The notes under the pieces are model-generated. The model did no database searches and had not been told where the DNA came from. It saw only the letters and a list, made by a program, of their open reading frames with translations. The position numbers and the translations under genes are program-made. Below, in pieces: positions 53,542-60,894 of a DNA stretch of 64,000 nucleotides; the stretch's first letter is position 1; the number at the start of each line of letters is the position of its first letter. This DNA is from Holophagae bacterium (GTDB taxonomy: Bacteria > Acidobacteriota > Holophagae > Acanthopleuribacterales > Acanthopleuribacteraceae), in NCBI GenBank assembly GCA_030429565.1, contig JAUIFE010000008.1, forward strand, positions 248,001 to 312,000, read 5' to 3'.

Positions 53542-54243
53542 ATGAGACGGGAGCGCTCCTTATTCACCGTCTGTTTCCCGGTTCTGTGTTTGGTTTGGTT
53601 GGTTTTACCTGGCCGACTCATGGCGGAAGCCCACCTTGAACCCGGCGAAAAACCGCTGCTTCGGGAATACTATGTCAACCACTTTAAAGCCTTCAGCAAT
53701 AAACCGGCGCCCGCTTTTAAATTAATGGTCCGCCAATCGCCTGTCGATACTTGGCGTGTGCTCGAGCATCCGGTTGAAGGATTCGACTATCGTTGGGGTT
53801 TTGTTTATCGCCTGCGCGTTGCCGTTGAATCCGGTGGCGACGCCGATGAGCCCCATTTGCGGTTGGTGCGTGTTTTGGCCGCCGATCCCGTTCCTGTTGG
53901 CACCGCGTTTATTTTGTCGGGTTGGTCCGGCATCAGTGATCCGCTCGGCCTCTCGCTCGCGATTCGCGGCAAGAATCAGTTTTGTTTGTTAGACGAGCTC
54001 ACCTTTGTTGCCGATCCCGCTTTGGCCGGCCAGCTTGCCGCCTTGGACGCGACCTCCGGTGACGTTGTTCTTCACTTCCGTCACGGCGAAGACGGTACCG
54101 CGAAGGTGGTTGGCATGACGCTCAACGGCACCTTGGTGCCCACCTTATCGGCCTGGGCCTTGGCCTTGTTGGCTTGTGGGTTGGTGCTGGGGATGGTGGT
54201 TTTCCAAACGCGCAGGCGGCGGTTCGCCTATTGTTCCCACTAA
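53542..54243 (+). CDS. Secreted DUF4377 protein with IPTL-CTERM-like sorting signal
   Basis: A 233-residue exported protein. Signal peptide 1-28 (FPVLCLVWLVLPGRLMA). The body matches DUF4377-type, HslJ-associated domains: W(RVLE)HPVEGFDYRWGFVYRL is the recognisable core. The C-terminal VPTLSAWALALLACGLVLG followed by an Arg-rich tail (TRRRRFA) is an IPTL-CTERM-type anchor (motif IPTLSxWG, helix, basic cluster), which in other bacteria is cut by exosortase H. No exosortase gene lies in the window. GGAGGA before ATG 53542 supports the start. It is probably a surface-attached protein of unknown function. Confidence 0.8.
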   Translation: MRRERSLFTVCFPVLCLVWLVLPGRLMAEAHLEPGEKPLLREYYVNHFKAFSNKPAPAFKLMVRQSPVDTWRVLEHPVEGFDYRWGFVYRLRVAVESGGDADEPHLRLVRVLAADPVPVGTAFILSGWSGISDPLGLSLAIRGKNQFCLLDELTFVADPALAGQLAALDATSGDVVLHFRHGEDGTAKVVGMTLNGTLVPTLSAWALALLACGLVLGMVVFQTRRRRFAYCSH

Positions 54244-54258
54244 ACGCCCCCCCCCTTC

Positions 54259-54281
54259 AAAAAAAGGGCCCCGAAGGGCCC
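54259..54281 (-). terminator. Intrinsic terminator of the PI-PLC-like gene
   Basis: On the minus strand GGGCCC-TTCG-GGGCCC is followed by T7. Confidence 0.8.
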
Positions 54282-54372
54282 ATTCTCACCTGCTGCACAC
54301 CGCAACCTAATGGGCGCCTTTTTGACGCACTTTAGGTAGAACACGCAGCATCAAGGACAAAGAAACACTAGC

Positions 54373-55989
54373 TTAGGGATTAGGGCCGAAGCTTCCTTTG
54401 GTTGTGTCCAAGCTGAAGGTTCCGGCTTGCTCGGCGTGGTAGGTCGCGGCAACTAAGCGATAGCGCCCGGCTTGCAGCGTCATCGCCAGCCGTGAGTTGT
54501 AACCTTCACCGCCGTCGTCGTCCTCCGCGATGAGGTCGCCGTGCTCGTCGAGCAAATACAAGTAGGTGTCCACCGAAGCCTTAAGGTCGAACTGTAGGTT
54601 TTCGGTGCCGCTCAAGGTGAAGCTGACGATCACGTTTTGGCCGGATCCAAGGTCGCGTCCGCCGGAAGCGATCCACTTGCCGCGATACGAACGGTTCCCT
54701 AACGAGTAGGGCACCCATTCGCCTTCTACCGCCGTGTCGCTGTAATTAAGCCAAACGCGATCAACACCATCGATAATCCGTGCTTCTTTTAGCTTCTCGT
54801 TTTGGTAGCCCGAGACGGGAACCGCGAATACATAACGACCACCCGTTTCCATGTCGCAGAAATCGTTGCCCTCCGACCAAGTGCCCGACCCACTGGTGAT
54901 GTACCATTCGCCGCTGTCCGGGTTGCGGCAAGCAAAGGTGGCGATGCGGTCGCAGGGCATGTCGTTAAAACGGCCGTTGCCGATCTGCTCGCCGCAGTCT
55001 TCATTGCCGCCGGCATCGTTGGGTTCATTGCTGTTCCAGCTCCAGACCGCGTTTTGGAGACGCCCGTCGAAAGGACGCAATTCATCCATCCCTGGCAGGT
55101 TCACACCGCAGCGCATCATTTCGCGCATTCGGTCGGCGGTGAGCGGCGCGCCCGGGTTGCCGAAGATATCGGTTAATGTCGTCCGGTCCTCGAAGAAACG
55201 CACCATTTCCGATTGGTACTGTTCACGGCTAAACGGGCCGCAATTGGGGTAGTTTTCGAAACGGTTAGGGTTGCTGGATGGAAAGCCGTTGGCGTTGCCG
55301 ACCCCGGTGAAAACCCATTCGTTGAAGGTCCCGTTGCGGCAGCCGTCGGTCATAAACATGATCTGTTTGCCCGCGGCAAGGATATCGGCTTTGGAAATAT
55401 CCATGGGGATGCCCTGGCAGCCACCGATGGGTTTGAATATTTTGTCGCCGAAATAGGCGCGCAGAACGTTGACGGCATCGCTGAACGCGTCGTCGATGTG
55501 TTCTTCCAGGTAGATCAACACGACCTCTTCCGCGTTTTCAGGCCGGTTGAGGAAGTCGCGAACTTCCCGCAGGCCCTCGCTAAATTGGCGGTCAAAGGTG
55601 GAGCAACCGAGGTGATCGTCAGTGCCGTGGCACAGCAAAAGTTCGGTGCCCCATTCCCAGGGCCAACCATCGGTGCTAAAGAATTCGTGAACGTCGAATT
55701 CCATACAGCGCACGCCCATGCGGAGCTGTTTGCTGATGCTGTACACGTGGTTGGGGTCCCAATAGGAGCCCAGGTTCGAATAATCAGAGGCGTTGTACGA
55801 GTTGTGGGTGGTGATAAAGGTGGCATCGGCGAGTGGTGCATAGAGGTCGAGTTTGCGTTGGTGTGCAAGCGCTTGAGCGGTCCAAGAACGTTCAAAGTCT
55901 TCGATTTCCCCGGCCGATACCATCGCGCTGAAAAAAGCGATGGTGAGCATGGCTGCGCGCCGAAGGCCGGCGTAGGTGGTAGACGGCAT
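54373..55989 (-). CDS. Secreted PI-PLC-like / C-type lectin / PPC fusion protein
   Basis: A 538-residue exported protein. Signal peptide about 1-26 (AAMLTIAFFSAMVSA). A phosphatidylinositol phospholipase C X-type domain occupies about 45-290, with FITTHNSYNASDYSNLGSYW (catalytic His region), MGVRCMEFDVHEFF and EEVVLIYLEEHID. A C-type lectin-like segment lies near 310-360: AVWSWNSNEPNDAGGNEDCG followed by GRFNDMPCDRIATFACR, with the WND-like and Cys pattern. The C-terminal 90 residues (VIVSFTLSGTENLQFDLKAS, RYRLVAATYHAEQAGTFSL) look like a PPC beta domain. GGAG precedes ATG 55989. It may act on host or environmental phospholipids; the substrate is unproven. Confidence 0.82.
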   Translation of the reverse strand: MPSTTYAGLRRAAMLTIAFFSAMVSAGEIEDFERSWTAQALAHQRKLDLYAPLADATFITTHNSYNASDYSNLGSYWDPNHVYSISKQLRMGVRCMEFDVHEFFSTDGWPWEWGTELLLCHGTDDHLGCSTFDRQFSEGLREVRDFLNRPENAEEVVLIYLEEHIDDAFSDAVNVLRAYFGDKIFKPIGGCQGIPMDISKADILAAGKQIMFMTDGCRNGTFNEWVFTGVGNANGFPSSNPNRFENYPNCGPFSREQYQSEMVRFFEDRTTLTDIFGNPGAPLTADRMREMMRCGVNLPGMDELRPFDGRLQNAVWSWNSNEPNDAGGNEDCGEQIGNGRFNDMPCDRIATFACRNPDSGEWYITSGSGTWSEGNDFCDMETGGRYVFAVPVSGYQNEKLKEARIIDGVDRVWLNYSDTAVEGEWVPYSLGNRSYRGKWIASGGRDLGSGQNVIVSFTLSGTENLQFDLKASVDTYLYLLDEHGDLIAEDDDGGEGYNSRLAMTLQAGRYRLVAATYHAEQAGTFSLDTTKGSFGPNP

Positions 55990-56659
55990 GGATTTTCTCC
56001 TCATAGAAAACAGGTTGTGCGTGAAGGAAGGTCTCTATCAAGCCCTCTAGGAGCGTGGTCCCGACCGCATCGAGCTTTATGGAATTAGCGCTTGGAGAGG
56101 ATGCGAGTGATCGATTAAAAAAGCGTGAGCATCGGTGTAGCGGGTAGGGGACGGCCATGTCGCCTTGATGTACCTAGAGGTGGTATCAAGGCAAGGGGGC
56201 ATCACCGGACGCGACATGAACCGGAAAACGGGGTTGATCCATAAGCGGTCCAAAGGGGAATGCCGGCTGGATAAAGGACAGTCCGGCGGAAAGTCGCCAG
56301 GGTGATTGCGTCATAGAGGCAGGTAAATTCACCAGCGAGTTTAGTTAAAAAAACAGCAAAGTTAAAGGAGGTGCGTGTGAAAATTCGAACAAAGTTCTAC
56401 GTCGTCAAGGTGGCAAAACGTGACAATAAGAGCACGGATGGTTGACATCGGTGGTGAAAGGTCTGACCTGTCGTCTTTTTCAAAAAGTGACAGGTTGTTG
56501 TGTTTGTGGGATGGCGTTTGGCGGTAAAAGAATGAAATGTGATTTGGGTCACCTGTCGGGCGTGGCGCTCACCTTACGCGCGCTTCTCGAGGGCCGATCA
56601 CGATGGTTTAGAATAGACAAGGCCTGTGCCGCGCGTCGGCAAACTCGGGAGATGAAGCG
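55990..56659. other. About 670 bases without supported gene
   Basis: It contains an inverted repeat ACCTGTC...GACAGGT near 56468-56496, with a third ACCTGTC about 60 bases on. There are no good frames. It separates the PI-PLC-like gene from the divergent FFLEELY-type gene. Confidence 0.45.
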
Positions 56660-57310
56660 ATGGCGGAATCCAAAAAAGAAGTGGTATTCGAAAAAGTGGT
56701 GACGGATCCGCGTTACTTCTATTTGAAGGATTTTCAATCGAAGCGGTTGCGCACGACTTACGATGATTTTGCGGTTCAGCCGCGTTATGAGTCAGCGTGT
56801 TTTTTCTTTTTTTACCGTATTTATAGTGTGGAAGATACCGAGGATCGCGATCAAGCCTTTAAGAAAATTCACGGTACCGTCCAAAGTTTTCTCGGTGGTG
56901 AAGTGGTCCACAGCATGACACGGCTGATTGAGTTGCAAGAGCTCACCATTGCCCTGGACATGAAAATCCTTGAAGTGTTGGCTGAGATGGATGCGCCGGT
57001 CTCGTTCGACATGGCGACTTATGAGCGCGCTTACAAAAGAAGTGACAACTATGCTGAGCGTGAACGGCAAATTGAACTGCTCGATTTTACCATCCGCCTG
57101 ATCCATCGCATCTCGCACCGCTTTGGTATTGGTATGGTTCTGAGGGGGTTGCGGGCTGCTTGTACGGTGCTGGGACACACGGCGATGGTGGATTTCCTCA
57201 TGGATGGTTACCGCGCCTTTGCCGATTTGCGATCGATTGATCCGCTTGCCGCCGCTATGGTAGAAAGAGAGCAAACCCGCCTTGATCGTATTTGGGCCAT
57301 CCCTCTGTAA
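56660..57310 (+). CDS. FFLEELY-motif-type protein, copy 2
   Basis: A 216-residue helical protein. YESACFFFFYRIYSVEDTED is the equivalent of the FFLEELY motif; GGEVVHSMTRLIELQELTIA and RSDNYAERERQIELLDFTIR, then HRISHRFGIGMVLRGLRAA, align block by block with the protein at 32962-33594. GGGAG lies before ATG 56660. No function is known. The family occurs in diverse bacteria, often in several copies, as here. Confidence 0.72.
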   Translation: MAESKKEVVFEKVVTDPRYFYLKDFQSKRLRTTYDDFAVQPRYESACFFFFYRIYSVEDTEDRDQAFKKIHGTVQSFLGGEVVHSMTRLIELQELTIALDMKILEVLAEMDAPVSFDMATYERAYKRSDNYAERERQIELLDFTIRLIHRISHRFGIGMVLRGLRAACTVLGHTAMVDFLMDGYRAFADLRSIDPLAAAMVEREQTRLDRIWAIPL

Positions 57311-57519
57311 ATGGGTGCGGCACCATCGGGCTTCGCGTTTTAGGGAGCGTACCTAAAAAAAATACGGCCACGCATAGTGGTTTGGGGCTGGGTTTGATAT
57401 AATCGCTAATTAATTATTCAACGGTTTCTTTGGACATTCCCCGAATCTCGGCGGTTTACCGTTCCTTCGGTTTCTTCATTTTTGATCGGGTTTAATCTTG
57501 TCATTCCCGGATTTCGCAC

Positions 57520-58479
57520 ATGAAAGACGCAGCAAACGAAAATCTCAGGCGGGTGTATCGCGGTGAGTTGGCGACCGAACAGGCGGCCAAGGACCTCGAA
57601 GCACGTGAAGACTTGTCTTATGACGAAGTCCGCGAGGGCTATGCCGTTTTGCTCAAGGCTTATTCCAAACTGCTGCGCGAAACCATGATCATGACCCGGC
57701 TCAGTGATCGCTCCCAGCACAAGTTAATCAAACTCCAAGAAGAGTTGCGCCATCAAAACGAAGTCATTAAAGCCAAAGAAGGCAAGCTGTTGGAGTTGAA
57801 TCGCCAGTTGATGGAAGCCTCGGTTACCGACTCCTTAACCGGGTTAAAGAACCGCCGCTTCCTCACCAGCTTCCTCAGCAGTGAGTTGGAGCGGCTCAAA
57901 CGGCTCTACAACCAACCGCCGGAGGAAAAAGACCGCGTCGAGGGCACCCTGCTGTTTGTGCTGGTCGATATTGATCATTTCAAAAAGATCAACGACGCTT
58001 ACGGTCACCCGGTTGGTGACGAGGTACTGCGCCAGTTTGCCGCCATCATCGAAGCCTGCTGCCGCACCTCCGATTTTGCGGTGCGTTGGGGCGGCGAAGA
58101 GTTTTTGTTGGTCTGCCGTGACAGCCGCCGCGGTTTGGGTCGGTTGATCGCTGAACGTCTGCGTGAAAACGTGCTTAATCATCCGTTTCGATTGAACCAA
58201 CATCTTGAAATCCGCTGTACCTGTTCGATTGGGTTCTCGTATTTTCCCGTTGCCCATCAGGAACATCGTTACCTTGGCTTAGAAGAGGTTGTGAATCTCG
58301 CCGACCAAGCGCTTTATGTCGCCAAAAATTCCGGCCGCAACGCCTGGGTTGGTGTGATTCCCAATCCAGCTTACGCCTCTTTGGGTGAAGAGGTGCCGCT
58401 GGAACTGGACATGTTGCGCGAGATGGGTTACCTCGACCTAATTACCTCGCTGGAAAGCACGGCGCAGTTGGTGTTGTAA
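57520..58479 (+). CDS. Diguanylate cyclase (GGDEF domain)
   Basis: A 319-residue protein. The N-terminal 100 residues form a coiled coil (LLKAYSKLLRETMIMTRL, HQNEVIKAKEGKLLELNRQ). The GGDEF domain starts with SVTDSLTGLKNRRFL (101-115); LVDIDHFKKINDAYGH carries the metal Asp, and the active-site loop is GGEEF (191-195). An intact inhibitory I-site RTSD (182-185) is five residues before it. It should make c-di-GMP with feedback control. Membrane helices are absent, so it is cytoplasmic. The ribosome-binding site is weak. A 75-residue gene follows after two bases. Confidence 0.93.
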   Translation: MKDAANENLRRVYRGELATEQAAKDLEAREDLSYDEVREGYAVLLKAYSKLLRETMIMTRLSDRSQHKLIKLQEELRHQNEVIKAKEGKLLELNRQLMEASVTDSLTGLKNRRFLTSFLSSELERLKRLYNQPPEEKDRVEGTLLFVLVDIDHFKKINDAYGHPVGDEVLRQFAAIIEACCRTSDFAVRWGGEEFLLVCRDSRRGLGRLIAERLRENVLNHPFRLNQHLEIRCTCSIGFSYFPVAHQEHRYLGLEEVVNLADQALYVAKNSGRNAWVGVIPNPAYASLGEEVPLELDMLREMGYLDLITSLESTAQLVL

Positions 58480-58481
58480 GC

Positions 58482-58709
58482 GTGGATTTTGAGCGTTGCG
58501 ATTTACCCGCCATGTTTCGCGAGGCACGGGATATCTTTGAGGCCAAGGGGCTGCTTGCCGACGAGCTGGTGCTCCATGTTTGGCCGGAAGATCTTGCCCG
58601 TCGCCGCCATGTCTTTGCGTTTGTGTCGCCCCGCCGGCAGGCGGTTCTGTTCCGTGAAGGAACTCCGGTTTGGTGTGAGCGTTTTTCACGCGAAACCCTT
58701 GACGCCTAG
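58482..58709 (+). CDS. Small hypothetical protein downstream of the diguanylate cyclase
   Basis: A 75-residue frame starting at GTG 58482, two bases after the cyclase stop: MDFERCDLPAMFREARDIFE then LLADELVLHVWPEDLARRR. It has coding-like composition and no recognised family. Tight spacing suggests a shared transcript. There is no separate ribosome-binding site, so translation would depend on coupling. Confidence 0.5.
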   Translation: MDFERCDLPAMFREARDIFEAKGLLADELVLHVWPEDLARRRHVFAFVSPRRQAVLFREGTPVWCERFSRETLDA

Positions 58710-58830
58710 TTGCGCGGCCCTGGTGCTTTTGCCTTAACGACGGCAACGGTAATTTTTGTCTTACCCGACGCGCCCTTGCGGTTAGAATTGAGGCACGATT
58801 GGGCGAACCGCCGCCGTCAGGAGCGAACCC

Positions 58831-59508
58831 GTGGTGCGAGACAAATTAATCATCGGTGATGTGCATGGCTGTAGTGCCGAGTTGGATTTATTGCTGACCA
58901 AAGCGGCCTTTGATCCCTCGCAAACCGACTTGATTTTTGTCGGTGATTTGATCAATAAGGGCCCCGACTCGGAGGGTGTATTGGAACGCGCGGTGGCCTA
59001 CCAAGCGCGTTTGGTGTTGGGCAACCATGAAACCGCCTTCTTAGACAAAGCGCGTAAGGCTCAGTTTGATTTCCGTTTGTTCAACAACGATAGCTTGGCC
59101 GTCGTGGCCAGGGCCATGGGTCCGCGATTGGGCCGCTGGGTCGATTATCTCGAACGACAACCGCTTTACCTGAAATACAAGGATTTGTTGGTGGTTCATG
59201 CCGGCTTGCACCCCGAGTTACCGGTTGAAAAAACGTCCGCGCGTATTTTGACGCGCATTCGGACCTGGGGCGAAAACGGGATGTTCATGGATCGCGAACA
59301 GGATCCCCCATGGTACGACTTCTACAAGGGTTCTGAGACCGTGGTTTACGGTCATTGGGCACGGGCGGGTTTGGTGATTGGCGAGCGCACGATCGGCCTC
59401 GACAGTGGATGTGTTTACGGCTTCAAACTTTCGGCGCTGCGCTGGCCGTCGCGTGAAGTGATCCAGGTGGACGCGCTCGAGACCTATGTCAAGGTCGACG
59501 GCGTCTGA
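58831..59508 (+). CDS. Metallophosphoesterase (PPP/ApaH-like phosphatase)
   Basis: A 225-residue protein with the calcineurin-like motif series: LIIGDVHGCSAELDLLL, IFVGDLINKGPDSEGVLE, LVLGNHETAFLDK, LVVHAGLHPEL and YGHWARAGL. This is the PPP-type layout shared by PrpA/PrpB protein phosphatases and ApaH (Ap4A hydrolase), and the size fits either. The substrate is not resolved. GTG 58831 has AGGAG upstream. Confidence 0.88.
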   Translation: MVRDKLIIGDVHGCSAELDLLLTKAAFDPSQTDLIFVGDLINKGPDSEGVLERAVAYQARLVLGNHETAFLDKARKAQFDFRLFNNDSLAVVARAMGPRLGRWVDYLERQPLYLKYKDLLVVHAGLHPELPVEKTSARILTRIRTWGENGMFMDREQDPPWYDFYKGSETVVYGHWARAGLVIGERTIGLDSGCVYGFKLSALRWPSREVIQVDALETYVKVDGV

Positions 59509-60022
59509 GCTGGGACGGCGGATTGTGGCCAATCGTCAAAAATCTTACAAAAAACGGCCTGCTTTTTATTTTTTTATCGCCCAAGCAAGTGTGTTGGGTC
59601 GCGCGGCCTCGAGCAGGACGACTTCCGTATCTTTGCGATGCTTGACGGGGGACAAGTCGCTTTTGGGCTGGTACAATAGAGGCGATTCAAACCAACAAAA
59701 TATCGAAGCGCATCTAGGAACATTTACGGTGTGACCAGCACTGTAGATTGTCGTCCTCAAAGGCTTCATCCGCGATGATTGGTTGTGTTGACGGCCGTCG
59801 AAACCGGCAGAGAAACCAAGCAACGTGCAACGTTGGCATCGGGTCCGCCACCACCTTTAGGAGGGCTGCGGTGGGCGCGAACTGCTTGCCAATTACCAAC
59901 AACTAGTTCATACTGCGAATCGCCGTTTTGCCAATTTAAAGTATTGATATTTATACGTTTAAGCAGAATGTGCGGCGGTTGAACGCCACCGGCCTCAGCG
60001 GCCGTGCGCGAAAGGGTTACGT
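59509..60022 (+). other. Intergenic region without supported gene
   Basis: 514 bases, AT-rich in the last 150. No convincing frame, hairpin or operator was found. Confidence 0.45.
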
Positions 60023-60733
60023 ATGTTAGAGGTTTTTAAAGCCGCGGTTGACTGGGCGAACCTGCCGCTGACCGCGCTGTTGGGTTTGGTGATGTTTTAT
60101 TGGGTATTCGTGATCGTGGGTTTTATTGGTCTCGATACCTTCGATATTGACCTCGACGGCGATGCCGACCTGGATCTGGATGTCGATGCCGATGTGGCGC
60201 TCGAGGCCGATGCCGACGTCGATCTCGACGTCAACGCCGGGGCCGATATCGACGGCGATGTTCCGGCGCACAGCGGCGGGGTGAGTGGCTTACACGGCTT
60301 TCTGGCGTTTCTCAATCTCGATTCCGTGCCGCTGATGATTGTGGTTTCAGTGATGGCTTTAGCGATGTGGACCACACAAATGACCGCCAATCATTTTTTA
60401 GGTTGGGGTCGGTCGCTGCTAGGTTTTGCGCTGTATTTGCCGGTTGGTTTGGTGGGCGTGCTTGTCACCAAAATTGTAACCACGCCGTTTGCCAAGGTTT
60501 TCCGTTCCATGCGCGCGGGTGAACGCGACCACATTCGCGTTGTCGGTCGCATCGGCGATGTCGTCTCCGACGCCGGCCCCGAGCGCCTGGGTCAACTCAA
60601 AATCTTTACCGAGGGCGCGCCCTTGTTGCTCAATGTTCGCACGCGCGGCGGCGAAGCCAAGCGCGGTCAAAAGGCGTTCATTTTGGAGAAAGCCGCCGAC
60701 GGAGATTTTTATTATGTCGAAGCCCAGGATTGA
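60023..60733 (+). CDS. YqiJ/NfeD-like membrane protein with Asp-rich repeat
   Basis: A 236-residue membrane protein. Helix 1 (WANLPLTALLGLVMFYWVFV). Then a 40-residue Asp-rich loop with an alternating acidic pattern (DIDLDGDADLDLDVDADVAL) near 45-85. Helices 2-3 around 100-160 (PLMIVVSVMALAMWTTQM, SLLGFALYLPVGLVGVLVT). A C-terminal OB-type domain (HIRVVGRIGDVVSDAGPERL) is as in NfeD/YqiJ partners of flotillins. The Asp-rich loop could bind calcium and faces the periplasm or cytoplasm depending on topology. The next gene is the flotillin, after 161 bases. Confidence 0.8.
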   Translation: MLEVFKAAVDWANLPLTALLGLVMFYWVFVIVGFIGLDTFDIDLDGDADLDLDVDADVALEADADVDLDVNAGADIDGDVPAHSGGVSGLHGFLAFLNLDSVPLMIVVSVMALAMWTTQMTANHFLGWGRSLLGFALYLPVGLVGVLVTKIVTTPFAKVFRSMRAGERDHIRVVGRIGDVVSDAGPERLGQLKIFTEGAPLLLNVRTRGGEAKRGQKAFILEKAADGDFYYVEAQD

Positions 60734-60894
60734 GGCTTGCCAGGCACCGTGGTCGCGTGTTTTCACGGCCTTTTCCACGGCGTCTCCCACCCGTTTCTTT
60801 GTTCTTTTTGATTCCGGGCCGGTTGTTTCCGCGCCTTCGGCAAAACCGCCGGGCCCGTTCCGTTTTCGTTAAATAGCACTGGAGGATTTTCGTT

